Position numbers and translations under genes: made by a program | The notes under the pieces: model-generated | The model's input: the letters and a program-made list of their open reading frames with translations, nothing else | The model's database searches: none | Told to the model about the DNA's origin: nothing | NCBI GenBank assembly: GCA_947631135.1 | Contig: CANRKE010000001.1 | Location: 1-64,000, forward strand | DNA length: 64,000 bases | From: an uncultured Bacilli bacterium | GTDB taxonomy: Bacteria > Bacillota_I > Bacilli_A > RF39 > UBA660 | Direction of reading: 5' to 3' | Shown: positions 36,101-44,706 of the stretch, piece after piece | Layout: every line of letters starts with the position of its first letter | How positions within the stretch are numbered: the first letter of the stretch is position 1

Positions 36101-36628
36101 CTAAAAATATTTTTCAATAAGTTCCTTAGTAAAAAACTTATATTCTACTTCATCACTTTCTTCTGCTTCAATTAAGCATAATGGTGGGAATAATACACAC
36201 CAAAAGTTTTCACCTTCACCTTTTCCTATTGTTATTTTTAATGATTCATAATTTCCCTTATTATATTTAACTCCCTTATATGTTTTCTCAGGAAAATAAT
36301 TATAGCCATAATTTATTTTATATGTACTTACATATTCTTTTTCAGCAAATATTCTTTCAACACTTTTATTTAAAACATCAATATTATCTTTTATAATTTG
36401 TCTAGATTCTGTAATTGATTTACTATCTTTAAGTAATTCATATAAACTTTTTTGAACTTCGTTTGATACACTATATTTTACGTTTTGATCATAAGCAGAA
36501 TTACTGTTTGCAATTACTCTAAACCTTATTGCTTCTTTTGGTATTACTACCTCTCCTGCTTCTACATTTTTATTTATTCCAAATATAATTAATAAACATA
36601 TTGGAATTAGTATAAATAATTTTTTCAT
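36101..36628 (-). CDS. spoIIR: Stage II sporulation protein R homologue
   Basis: 175 aa with a signal peptide (residues 1-24). The family core is IRFRVIANSNSAYDQNVKY, then NYFPEKTYKG and GEGENFWCVLFPPLCLIE with two Cys. In Bacillus SpoIIR is secreted by the forespore to activate SpoIIGA. Its location next to prmC and mntP is ancestral. No other sporulation-specific gene is present in the window. Confidence 0.92.
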   Translation of the reverse strand: MKKLFILIPICLLIIFGINKNVEAGEVVIPKEAIRFRVIANSNSAYDQNVKYSVSNEVQKSLYELLKDSKSITESRQIIKDNIDVLNKSVERIFAEKEYVSTYKINYGYNYFPEKTYKGVKYNKGNYESLKITIGKGEGENFWCVLFPPLCLIEAEESDEVEYKFFTKELIEKYF

Positions 36629-36632
36629 ATAA

Positions 36633-36675
36633 ATACACTAACCTTTCTCTTACAATATAATATTGGTTAGTGTAT
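36633..36675 (-). promoter_or_regulatory. Inverted repeat over the spoIIR start region
   Basis: ATACACTAACC and GGTTAGTGTAT, a perfect 11-bp repeat with a 21-nt loop between the prmC stop and the spoIIR start. The AAAGG ribosome binding site lies at the base of one arm, so a hairpin could limit spoIIR translation. No T-run follows, so it is not a standard terminator. Confidence 0.5.
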
Positions 36676-36682
36676 ATAATTT

Positions 36683-37405
36683 TTATTCACAATTATTAAA
36701 AATAAATATAAATCTATCTTTTTTTTCCATATCTTTTTTAGTTATTATATGACTATTAGGAAAATATTTAAGAGCTATTTTTTTTACTTCATCTTTTTGT
36801 TTATAACCTATTTCAAAAGCTATTAAACTTTTTCTATTAAGTATTCTACTAGCTTTTTTCAGTATTTCTTCATAATAATATAATCCATTATTGTCTGCAT
36901 AAAGAGCAAGGTGTGGTTCATTATTTTTAACTATATCCATTATTTCTTTATCATCGTGTGAAATGTATGGAGGATTACTTATTAATATATCAACTTTACC
37001 ATTAAATTTATCAAATAGATTACAATTGATAAATTCTATTTCTGCATTATTTCTTTTAGCATTTTTCATTGCTACTTCAATTGCTTCTTTACTAATATCA
37101 GTTGCATATACCCTAGATATTATTTCTTTTTTTAGTGTAATTGCTATACAGCCACTGCCAGTTCCTACATCTATTATTATAGGATTATTAAAGTATTTAT
37201 TTGCAAATAATATAGTATATGATACTAGTTCTTCAGTTTCAAATCTTGGAATTAATACATTTTTATTTACAATGAAATTGTAATTATAAAAATCTACGTT
37301 TCCTACAATATATTGTACTGGTTCTCCACTTTTAAGACGTATATAAGCATTTTCAAGTTGATTTTTATCTTCTATATATTTTTCTAGATATTCTTTTGCT
37401 TCCAT
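36683..37405 (-). CDS. prmC: Peptide chain release factor N5-glutamine methyltransferase
   Basis: Methylates the GGQ glutamine of release factors. The 240 aa include the SAM motif IDVGTGSGCIAITL and the substrate motif ISNPPYIS. Its N-terminal helical domain is about 40 residues shorter than usual. Follows prfA, encoding its substrate, by 5 nt. Confidence 0.95.
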   Translation of the reverse strand: MEAKEYLEKYIEDKNQLENAYIRLKSGEPVQYIVGNVDFYNYNFIVNKNVLIPRFETEELVSYTILFANKYFNNPIIIDVGTGSGCIAITLKKEIISRVYATDISKEAIEVAMKNAKRNNAEIEFINCNLFDKFNGKVDILISNPPYISHDDKEIMDIVKNNEPHLALYADNNGLYYYEEILKKASRILNRKSLIAFEIGYKQKDEVKKIALKYFPNSHIITKKDMEKKDRFIFIFNNCE

Positions 37406-37410
37406 ATTTA

Positions 37411-38466
37411 TTAATTTCCACTTAATTTTCTTTTTTGATCTTCTGTTATTAAGGCATCAATAACTTTATCAATATCTCCTTGCATTATTCTATCTAATGT
37501 ATTAAGTGTAAATCCTATTCTGTGATCTGTTACTCTATTTTGTGGATAATTATATGTTCTTATTTTTTCTGATCTATCACCAGTTCCTATTTTACTTCTT
37601 CTTTCATCACCAAGTTCTTTATCTCTTTCTTGTTGTTTTAAATCATATAATCTTGCTTGTAATATTTTTATTGCTTTTTCTTTATTTTTTATTTGACTTC
37701 TTTCAGTTTGTGAATATACAACTATCCCTGTTGGAATATGAGTAAGTCTTACTGCTGAATCTGTTGTATTAACTCCTTGTCCACCACAACCACTACTTCT
37801 AGTTATATCTATTCTTACATCATTCATATCAAGATCTGCATCTACTTCTTCTACTTCGGGCATAACTAGTACGGTTGCTGTTGAAGTATGTACTCTTCCT
37901 TGTGTTTCTGTTGAAGGTACTCTTTGTACTCTGTGTGCTCCACTTTCATATTTTAATTTTGAGTATACATTGTCCCCTTTAACCATAAAACTAATTTGAG
38001 AGTAACCACCTGCAGGTGAATGTTCTTCTTCAATTATATCTATTTTCCAGTTTTCTTTTTCTGCTAATTTTTTGTACATATCAAATAAATCACCAGCAAA
38101 TATGTTTGCTTCATCTCCACCAGCTGCACCTCTTATTTCTACTATAACGTTCTTATCATCATTTGGATCTTTTGGAATTAGTAATATTTCTAAGTTTTGT
38201 TCTATTTTTGTTTTTTCTGCATTTAATTTTTCTAATTCTTCTTTTCCTAATGATGCTAAGTCATCATCTTTTAACATTTCTTTTGCAGCTTCTATGTCTT
38301 CTAAAACTTGCTTGTATTTATTGTATTCTTCAACTGTTTCTTCTAATCCTGATTGCTCCTTTGATAGTTTTTTTGATTTTTCTATATCCATAATTATATC
38401 TTGATGTGTTAATAATTCGGAAATTTCGTTGTATCTTTTTTCTATTGTATCAAGTCTTTCTATCAT
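37411..38466 (-). CDS. prfA: Peptide chain release factor 1
   Basis: Terminates at UAA/UAG. The 351 aa have the GGQ loop in RSSGCGGQGVNTTDSAVRLTH and the anticodon-like PST-type region in RVPSTETQGRVHTS. UAG is therefore read as stop in this organism. Operon with prmC. Confidence 0.97.
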   Translation of the reverse strand: MIERLDTIEKRYNEISELLTHQDIIMDIEKSKKLSKEQSGLEETVEEYNKYKQVLEDIEAAKEMLKDDDLASLGKEELEKLNAEKTKIEQNLEILLIPKDPNDDKNVIVEIRGAAGGDEANIFAGDLFDMYKKLAEKENWKIDIIEEEHSPAGGYSQISFMVKGDNVYSKLKYESGAHRVQRVPSTETQGRVHTSTATVLVMPEVEEVDADLDMNDVRIDITRSSGCGGQGVNTTDSAVRLTHIPTGIVVYSQTERSQIKNKEKAIKILQARLYDLKQQERDKELGDERRSKIGTGDRSEKIRTYNYPQNRVTDHRIGFTLNTLDRIMQGDIDKVIDALITEDQKRKLSGN

Positions 38467-38477
38467 AAGACTCCCTC

Positions 38478-38915
38478 CTATTCTATTTCACTATCATCAT
38501 CGTCTGATATAACTACTAAATCTTCAATATCATCTTCTTCGTAATCATCATCGCTTTCGTCTGAATAGTCGTCTTCTTCCTCTTCATCTTTTACTTCATC
38601 ATCACTATCATCTTCTAAATCAAGTGAATCCATATCTTCATCATCTTCATTTATTTTAATTTTATTAGAATGCTTTTCTTTAACATCCCAAAATCCTGAT
38701 GGAAGTGAATAAAATCTTTTATCTGTTGTAAGTGTTGTAAAAAAGTCCCCAATAAGTTCCATCATTTCTTCTTCACCAATTTCTAACATTTTACATACCT
38801 TTTTAAATAATGTTAGAGTTTTCATTTGTCTATCTTCTTTTTTTAATATTTCATATGCAATATCTGTATATGATAATTGTTCCAATTCTTCTTTACTCAT
38901 TTTAAATATATTCAT
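38478..38915 (-). CDS. rpoE: RNA polymerase delta subunit
   Basis: 145 aa. The N-terminal winged-helix domain (to about residue 80, SGFWDVKE) is followed by a nearly pure Asp/Glu tail, the hallmark of delta. It promotes RNA polymerase recycling. Downstream of argS as in Bacilli. Confidence 0.95.
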   Translation of the reverse strand: MNIFKMSKEELEQLSYTDIAYEILKKEDRQMKTLTLFKKVCKMLEIGEEEMMELIGDFFTTLTTDKRFYSLPSGFWDVKEKHSNKIKINEDDEDMDSLDLEDDSDDEVKDEEEEDDYSDESDDDYEEDDIEDLVVISDDDDSEIE

Positions 38916-38926
38916 TTCTATTCCTC

Positions 38927-40534
38927 CTACATTTTATTTGGTGCACTAACACCTATTAAATTAAGTGCATCTTCAAGTATTATATTTATCGCACTTAGAA
39001 GTGTTATTCTTTCACTAGAATATTCATAATCTTCTGTAATTATTTTTTCTTGTGCGTAATAACTGTGAAATAAACTTGCTAGTTCATATATATAATTTGT
39101 TATCATATGAGGTAATCTTTTTTCTGCACTTACTTTTATTGTTTCCTTATAATAATATAGCTTTTTCATGATATAATATGCGTAAGTATTATCAATAGTT
39201 CTAAAAGTTTTTGATAGTCCAATATTTTTTTCTTTAGCACTTTTAAGTATTGAGCATATTCTTGCATGTGCATATTGTATATAATATACTGGATTCTCAT
39301 TATTTTTTTGTGTTGCTACATCTACATCTATATCCATTTGTGTATCTAAACTTTTAGTAACATAAAAATATCTTAAAGCATCTTTGCCTATCATTTTTTC
39401 TAAATCTTTAATAGTAATTGAATTACCTGTTCTTTTACTCATTTTAAATTCTTTACCATCTTTTATTAACCTAACCATTTGTAATATTTTTATTTCTAGT
39501 TTTTCACTTTTATTATTTAATATTTCCATACTAGATTTTAATCTATTAATGTATCCATGATGATCAGAACCTAAAACATCAATTATTATATCATATCCTC
39601 TTTGATATTTATCATTATGATATGCTATATCTGGTAAAAAATATGTATATGTTCCATCTGTTTTTATTAAAACTCTATCTTTGTCATCATAATAATCAGT
39701 TGTCTTTAGAAAAAGTGCTCCCTCTTTTTCATATGTTTTATTACTATTTTTTAATATATTTAATACATTATCTATTTTATTAGCATCATATAATGATTGT
39801 TCACTAGTCCATACATCAAATTCTATATTGATATCTTTTAAATCTTTCTTTATTTTATTTAATAATATATTTAATCCCTCTTTTTTAAAATAATTTATAT
39901 CTCTATCTAATAATGTATCATTATATTTTTCTTTTAATTGTTGTGCTATTTCTATTATTTCTTTTCCATGATATCCGTCTTCTGGTAAATTACTATCAAG
40001 ACCAAGTAATTCTTTATATCTTTCTTTTATAGATATACCTAGATTATTCATTTGATTTCCTGCATCATTTATATAATATTCACGAGTTACATCATATCCA
40101 GCTTTCTTCATTATATTTGCAAGACTTGATCCATAGCACGCCCCTCTTGCATGTCCTAAATGTAATATTCCTGTTGGATTTGCACTTACATATTCTAAAT
40201 TTACTTTAATATTGTTTTTATCCATTTTAGCATAATTCTCTTTTTTATCTATAATTTCTAATATATTATTATATAGATAATCTTTTTTTAGAAAAAAGTT
40301 GATAAATCCAGGTGGAGCTATTTCTATTTTTTCTATGTTTTCATCAATTATACTTTCTTTTAATGTTTGGGCAATATCCATTGGATTTTTTCCTAACACT
40401 TTTGATTTTTTTAAGCATATATTGCTAGAATAATCTCCGTTTTTATCATTTGCTGGTACTTCTAAATTAACTTCATCTATGTTTAATGAAAGTATTTTAG
40501 CAATTTTTTCTTTTATTATTTCCTCTATTTTCAC
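38927..40534 (-). CDS. argS: Arginyl-tRNA synthetase
   Basis: Class I synthetase, 535 aa. It has the HIGH-type LHLGHARGACYG, the KMSKS-type FKMSKRTGN and the C-terminal DALR anticodon-binding domain. The start overlaps the upstream DUF1934 gene by 4 nt. Confidence 0.97.
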   Translation of the reverse strand: MKIEEIIKEKIAKILSLNIDEVNLEVPANDKNGDYSSNICLKKSKVLGKNPMDIAQTLKESIIDENIEKIEIAPPGFINFFLKKDYLYNNILEIIDKKENYAKMDKNNIKVNLEYVSANPTGILHLGHARGACYGSSLANIMKKAGYDVTREYYINDAGNQMNNLGISIKERYKELLGLDSNLPEDGYHGKEIIEIAQQLKEKYNDTLLDRDINYFKKEGLNILLNKIKKDLKDINIEFDVWTSEQSLYDANKIDNVLNILKNSNKTYEKEGALFLKTTDYYDDKDRVLIKTDGTYTYFLPDIAYHNDKYQRGYDIIIDVLGSDHHGYINRLKSSMEILNNKSEKLEIKILQMVRLIKDGKEFKMSKRTGNSITIKDLEKMIGKDALRYFYVTKSLDTQMDIDVDVATQKNNENPVYYIQYAHARICSILKSAKEKNIGLSKTFRTIDNTYAYYIMKKLYYYKETIKVSAEKRLPHMITNYIYELASLFHSYYAQEKIITEDYEYSSERITLLSAINIILEDALNLIGVSAPNKM

Positions 40535-40896
40535 TCTATCACCTCATATTCTAGATGTAGAATACTTTTACAGTTTTCAAGCATAAAATTTACATCGATA
40601 GTATTATCTTTTATTTTGATACTTTTTGTCAATACATTTATGTAAATTTTTACATTATTTTTAATTATTTTGTAATATGACTCATTATTTTTTGCTTTAA
40701 CAAACACATATTTTAATATTGTTTCTTTATTTTTTTTATTAAATACTAATCTATCTTTATTAATATTAATAATAAATTCATCATTATTATGTTTATATTT
40801 TATTATGTTATTCTTTATTATTCCTTTACTTGATATTTCAATTTTTTCTTTTCCCATACCATTAATAAAATATCCACTTATATTAATATTTTTCAT
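40531..40896 (-). CDS. DUF1934 (YwiB-like) protein
   Basis: 121-aa small beta-barrel protein encoded directly ahead of argS, as ywiB is in Bacillus. Sequence is weakly conserved (ISGYFINGMGKEKIEISSKG) and the assignment leans on synteny and length. Function unknown. Confidence 0.75.
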   Translation of the reverse strand: MKNINISGYFINGMGKEKIEISSKGIIKNNIIKYKHNNDEFIININKDRLVFNKKNKETILKYVFVKAKNNESYYKIIKNNVKIYINVLTKSIKIKDNTIDVNFMLENCKSILHLEYEVIE

Positions 40897-40919
40897 AAAC
40901 TTCCCTCATTTGCTGATTA

Positions 40920-40948
40920 ATTATAACACAGCATAAAATTATAATCAA
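40920..40948 (-). promoter_or_regulatory. Promoter of the argS-rpoE operon
   Basis: TTGATT and a perfect TATAAT with 17-bp spacing, 23 bp before the DUF1934 start. Confidence 0.8.
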
Positions 40949-40954
40949 TTACTT

Positions 40955-40983
40955 ATAAAAATAATACTCAAAAAATTGAGTAT
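40955..40983 (-). terminator. Terminator after the surface-protein gene
   Basis: ATACTCAA/TTGAGTAT stem, 16 bp after the stop, followed by TATTTTTAT on the minus strand. Confidence 0.75.
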
Positions 40984-40999
40984 CATTTTAAAATTAAAT

Positions 41000-42577
41000 T
41001 CATTCAATGTTTGCTTTTATAACATATGGTGTAGATTTTTCCCCGTTTCCTTGGGTAAATAACGTGTCAGCACGTAGATTTAAGACTGGAACAACACCTT
41101 CTGAATAGTAATTATTATTATAGTCTATACATCCGTTTATGTATGTACCAAATTCATGTGCACTACTATCATTAGAAAAATATGGTGACATAAGCCATCT
41201 ATATGAAACAATTCCGTATAAATAATATTTTTGGTTTAAAATCTGATAATTTCCTCCTGCAAATACTGTTTCATCTGCTGATAATAAACCTATTTTTAAA
41301 TCATATTCTCCTCCGTAAGTTTTGTTGGTATTTGGACACATAAATGTTGGAGTATTTATTGTTCTTATTCTATTATATGCACCATAATATATAAAATTTT
41401 CATTTGTATTGGATACTGATGTATCGTTACAATATCTTGTACTTGCTAGTACTTTATCATATGGAATCATATTTGTTTCATACCAATTATCTAAATATTC
41501 TTTTATTGTTGAAGAATCTCCATCTTGAATGTTTGGCTTACTATTATTGTATGTATACCCTACATATTTTTCTGAATTAGATGTTTCATTAAATTCACTA
41601 TAACCAATTGCTCCATCTGCAACTATTCTTATTGTTCCATCTCCATTTATTCTTACTATCCTAAATAGCATATCTTCTCCTGGTTTTGCTCCTACCTCTT
41701 TTATATCTGCTTTACATTCTTCGACTGATTTATAACCATAATTTGTTGAATAATTTCGTTCACATACTTCTTCTACATCAATTCTTTTTGTATATATATA
41801 ACTTTTATTAGGTATTGTATAACATGGTTGTGCATCGCTAGGCCATTTTAATCCTTCTATTTTAACATAATTGTCTTCCACTGCTCCTCTAAAATAATAT
41901 GTTTCTCCACCATCGTCTATATCTTGTATTAATCCTTCATCAGTCTTTGATATTTCATTGAAATTTGTTTTTTTATTATTTATTGGATTATTATTCTTTA
42001 TTATTTTAGATAGTAATTCTGGTTGCTTTTTTTGATGCCCTACTACTGTTATTTTTCCAGAAAATGTTTTATTCATCATATCCGATTGATCTAATCCATT
42101 TTCACTTATCCATATATATAATTCATAACTTTTATTTCCTTTACTTGATATCTCTTGGTTATTTGCAAGTAATAATTTATTATCTAACACATTTCTAAAG
42201 TTTCCATTATTTATTTTTTCTTCGCTCGAATATAATGCCCACTTAAATTCTAAATCTGCTAATTCAGGAGGTAATATAATATCTGTTATATTAATATCTA
42301 CATATGCTTTAGCTGTTCCTGTATTGTTTACTTTAAAACTTATCTTGCTAGCTTTTTCTTTTATATCTTTATCATATATTGGTTGTATATTACTTAAATT
42401 TACTGTATTTAAATTATCATTTTCATAATTAATTAATAAAGTCCCAGCTTCAACTGAATTTTTATTTGTTGCTTTATTTGCAGATATATATGCATATGTT
42501 ATACTTATCAATAGTAATATTATCGCAATTATTGTTGTTATTATTGTTTTTACCTTTCTTATATTTTTCTTTTCCAT
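41000..42577 (-). CDS. Secreted/anchored surface protein, TasA/camelysin-like N-terminus
   Basis: 525 aa. A basic N-terminus and one hydrophobic helix (about residues 12-32, ending AYISA) act as signal or anchor. The next about 150 residues resemble the TasA/camelysin beta-sandwich: AGTLLINYEN, KISFKVNNTGTAKAYVDI. The C-terminal about 300 residues carry FRIVRINGDGTIRIV, GLLSADETVFAGG and VVPVLNLRAD, a domain I recall from large surface proteins of gut Firmicutes. Several Cys could form disulfides. It lies alone behind the RNA element at 42601-42738. Confidence 0.65.
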   Translation of the reverse strand: MEKKNIRKVKTIITTIIAIILLLISITYAYISANKATNKNSVEAGTLLINYENDNLNTVNLSNIQPIYDKDIKEKASKISFKVNNTGTAKAYVDINITDIILPPELADLEFKWALYSSEEKINNGNFRNVLDNKLLLANNQEISSKGNKSYELYIWISENGLDQSDMMNKTFSGKITVVGHQKKQPELLSKIIKNNNPINNKKTNFNEISKTDEGLIQDIDDGGETYYFRGAVEDNYVKIEGLKWPSDAQPCYTIPNKSYIYTKRIDVEEVCERNYSTNYGYKSVEECKADIKEVGAKPGEDMLFRIVRINGDGTIRIVADGAIGYSEFNETSNSEKYVGYTYNNSKPNIQDGDSSTIKEYLDNWYETNMIPYDKVLASTRYCNDTSVSNTNENFIYYGAYNRIRTINTPTFMCPNTNKTYGGEYDLKIGLLSADETVFAGGNYQILNQKYYLYGIVSYRWLMSPYFSNDSSAHEFGTYINGCIDYNNNYYSEGVVPVLNLRADTLFTQGNGEKSTPYVIKANIE

Positions 42578-42600
42578 AACAATATCCTCTCAATAATATC

Positions 42601-42738
42601 AAAAAGCCTACCTAAAAATTTAGGTAAGCTTAAGGCTTATAAGAATATATCTATTTACCCCCCCCATAGCGAACATATGTTTGTACATGTTTCTTTATGG
42701 AGAGGGCTTACCTTTTCTATTACAATTTAATACTATCA
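42601..42738 (-). promoter_or_regulatory. Candidate riboswitch-like leader, copy 2 of the repeated RNA
   Basis: On the minus strand GGTAAGC (from 42706-42712) can pair with GCTTACC (from 42623-42629). Inside, CCTCTCCATA can pair with TATGGGGGGG. The same GCTTACC can instead pair with GGTAGGC to form a terminator (42606-42629) with a short U-run. The two folds exclude each other, as in transcriptional riboswitches, and formation of the first would favour read-through. The gene controlled is the surface protein 24 bp downstream. Conserved blocks are shared with 84-209. No known class was matched. Confidence 0.6.
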
Positions 42739-42876
42739 GATTTTTGGAGAAAGTGCAATATATTTTGCAAAATATTTTTATGATTTTTTACAATACTTTA
42801 CATTAAATTTGATAAAAATTATTGAATTAATTTATTATTATTATATAATTAAAGTATAAGGAGAGTTGGTATTTTT

Positions 42877-43194
42877 ATGTATGTAGATTTAATAATTTTT
42901 ATTGCTTTAATTGTATTTGTAATTATATATTCAAAACATTTTCAGACTTATATATTTGGTATAGGTGCGATAGATATATTTTTTAGAGTATTAGCATTTT
43001 TAAAGAATAATATTCCAATAAAAGGTATTAAAGGATATATTAGTGGATATGTTCCTGAATCTATAAGTGAAGTTATAAATAAATATACAGATGGAACTAT
43101 AAGTCTTTTACTTATTTGGGCTTATGTTATTATTATGATAATATTCTTATATTTTGTTATAAGAATATTTATAAAAAGAAAAAGAATAGGATAA
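42877..43194 (+). CDS. Small membrane protein
   Basis: 105 aa with two clear membrane helices (about residues 4-20 and 76-98) and a Lys/Arg-rich C-terminus. No family recognised. AAGGAGAG precedes the ATG. It is a lone plus-strand gene among minus-strand neighbours and ends at a bidirectional hairpin. Confidence 0.65.
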   Translation: MYVDLIIFIALIVFVIIYSKHFQTYIFGIGAIDIFFRVLAFLKNNIPIKGIKGYISGYVPESISEVINKYTDGTISLLLIWAYVIIMIIFLYFVIRIFIKRKRIG

Positions 43195-43228
43195 AATTGA
43201 TTTACTAACAATTAGTATAATCAATTTT
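43193..43228. terminator. Bidirectional terminator
   Basis: AAAATTGAT and ATCAATTTT arms, with T-runs on both strands, between two converging genes. Confidence 0.65.
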
Positions 43229-44480
43229 TTAATGTACCAATAGATACGACATAAACACCATCATCTCTTTTATATGAATAATTTGCTCCTGTTAATACCA
43301 TTAAAAATGATGGTTCTCCACATTTTTTAGTATCTACTCTTTCTTTAAATTTAATAAGATTTTTTGCAGCTTCATCAATATAACCTGCACCTAACTTTAT
43401 TTCAATTGCTCCCCATTTGCCATTTTCTAACCTTAAAATAGCATCTACTTCAAAGTCTTTTTCATCTCTATAAAATGATATTTCTCCACCATAACTTTGA
43501 GAATATATTTTTAAATCTCTAATACATAATGATTCAAATAAAAATCCAAAAGTCTTTAAATCATTAATTAAGTCGCTTGGACTAATATTAAGAATTGCAG
43601 TAGCTATAGATGGGTCAACAAAATATTTTTTAGGTTTAGTTCTCATTGCATATTTACTTCTTAAATTTAAATTAGTTGCTCTTACATTTTCTATTACAAA
43701 TAATTTTTCTAATGTGTTCATATAATCATTTAATGTTGGTCTAGATATTTTACTATCAAACATATTATTAACATCATCACTAATTGTAGTATTAGATACT
43801 TGAGTTGATATATTTCGCGCTAATGATCTTAATAAACTTTGCATTTTTTCTGGATTTCTTTCTATACCATCTATATATTTTATATCTTCATGAATTAATG
43901 ATTTAACGTATTCTTTTGAAAATCTATATTTTGAATCACTCTTTACTTCTATTGAAGCAGGCCAGCCTCCTCTTACAATTGCGCTAGCAATATCTTCTAA
44001 TTTTAATTTTGATACTCCACTAATATCTTTTCCCATAAAAATATCTTCAAGTGATATTTCGCCAGTAGATTCACCTGATTCATATAAACTCATAGTTCTC
44101 ATAAGCACTCTAGAAATTCTCCCTGTTCCAGTATGCATTGTTTCACCCTCACTTGGCTTTGCAGATCCTGTTAAAATATATTGACCTTTTAATCTTGAAT
44201 GATCTACATCAGTTCTAATAGCATCCCAAACAACTGGATACATTTGCCATTCATCAAACAATCTAGGTTTATCTCCATTTAAAAATAATGATGGTTTAGT
44301 ATTTTTTATTTCTTCATATTCAGCTTTTCTGTCAGGATTTTGAAATTCAATTACACTCTTTGAATGAAAAGCACCAGTTGTTGATTTACCACACCATTTG
44401 CACCCTTCTATTAATACTGCACCCATTACTTCCATAAGTTCATTTATTTCTTTATCTATAACTCTTGGAATATATTTCAT
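43221..44480 (-). CDS. AAA ATPase with DUF4143 domain
   Basis: 419 aa. Walker A is EGCKWCGKST near residues 24-33, Walker B-like PRLFDEWQMY, and sensor-like ILTGSAKPS. A middle winged-helix-like region (ISRPTLNDYMNTLEKLFVI) is followed by the DUF4143 core ending VDAILRLENGKWGAIEIKLG, which has the D-x(n)-E-x-K nuclease-like pattern. The ATG at 44480 follows AGGAGAATG. Its promoter overlaps the repeat array at 44514-44576. Function of the family is unsettled. Confidence 0.85.
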   Translation of the reverse strand: MKYIPRVIDKEINELMEVMGAVLIEGCKWCGKSTTGAFHSKSVIEFQNPDRKAEYEEIKNTKPSLFLNGDKPRLFDEWQMYPVVWDAIRTDVDHSRLKGQYILTGSAKPSEGETMHTGTGRISRVLMRTMSLYESGESTGEISLEDIFMGKDISGVSKLKLEDIASAIVRGGWPASIEVKSDSKYRFSKEYVKSLIHEDIKYIDGIERNPEKMQSLLRSLARNISTQVSNTTISDDVNNMFDSKISRPTLNDYMNTLEKLFVIENVRATNLNLRSKYAMRTKPKKYFVDPSIATAILNISPSDLINDLKTFGFLFESLCIRDLKIYSQSYGGEISFYRDEKDFEVDAILRLENGKWGAIEIKLGAGYIDEAAKNLIKFKERVDTKKCGEPSFLMVLTGANYSYKRDDGVYVVSIGTLKN

Positions 44481-44502
44481 ATAACATTCTCCTCTCAAAA
44501 TA

Positions 44503-44530
44503 ATTATAACACATTTTACAAAAAAAGCAA
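44503..44530 (-). promoter_or_regulatory. Promoter of the DUF4143 ATPase gene
   Basis: TTGCTT and TATAAT with 16-bp spacing. The -35 box is the end of the first 17-bp repeat unit. Confidence 0.65.
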
Positions 44531-44576
44531 ATATCATTTTACATTTTAAGCAATTTTTGTTTTACAAAAAAAGCAA
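44514..44576. repeat. Three 17-bp direct repeats at exact 23-bp period
   Basis: TTTTACAAAAAAAGCAA starts at 44514 and again at 44560. A variant, TTTTACATTTTAAGCAA, starts at 44537. The period is 23 bp. The array begins at the ATPase promoter and extends upstream, between that gene and the PBP gene, so it looks like a multi-site operator. Confidence 0.8.
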
Positions 44577-44706
44577 GTTATAAATATAGATTTTAAAATA
44601 CTTATTATCTATATTTATAATTTATTTTTAAATTTTAAAATTTTAATATATTACTTATAATTTTTTATTTTTATGAAAATACTAACATTAGAAATAAGGT
44701 GATATA

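Noticed and set aside
42601..42738. T-box, SAM, c-di-GMP or preQ1 riboswitch
   Set aside because: No T-box TGGNACC sequence and no hallmark core of those classes could be found.
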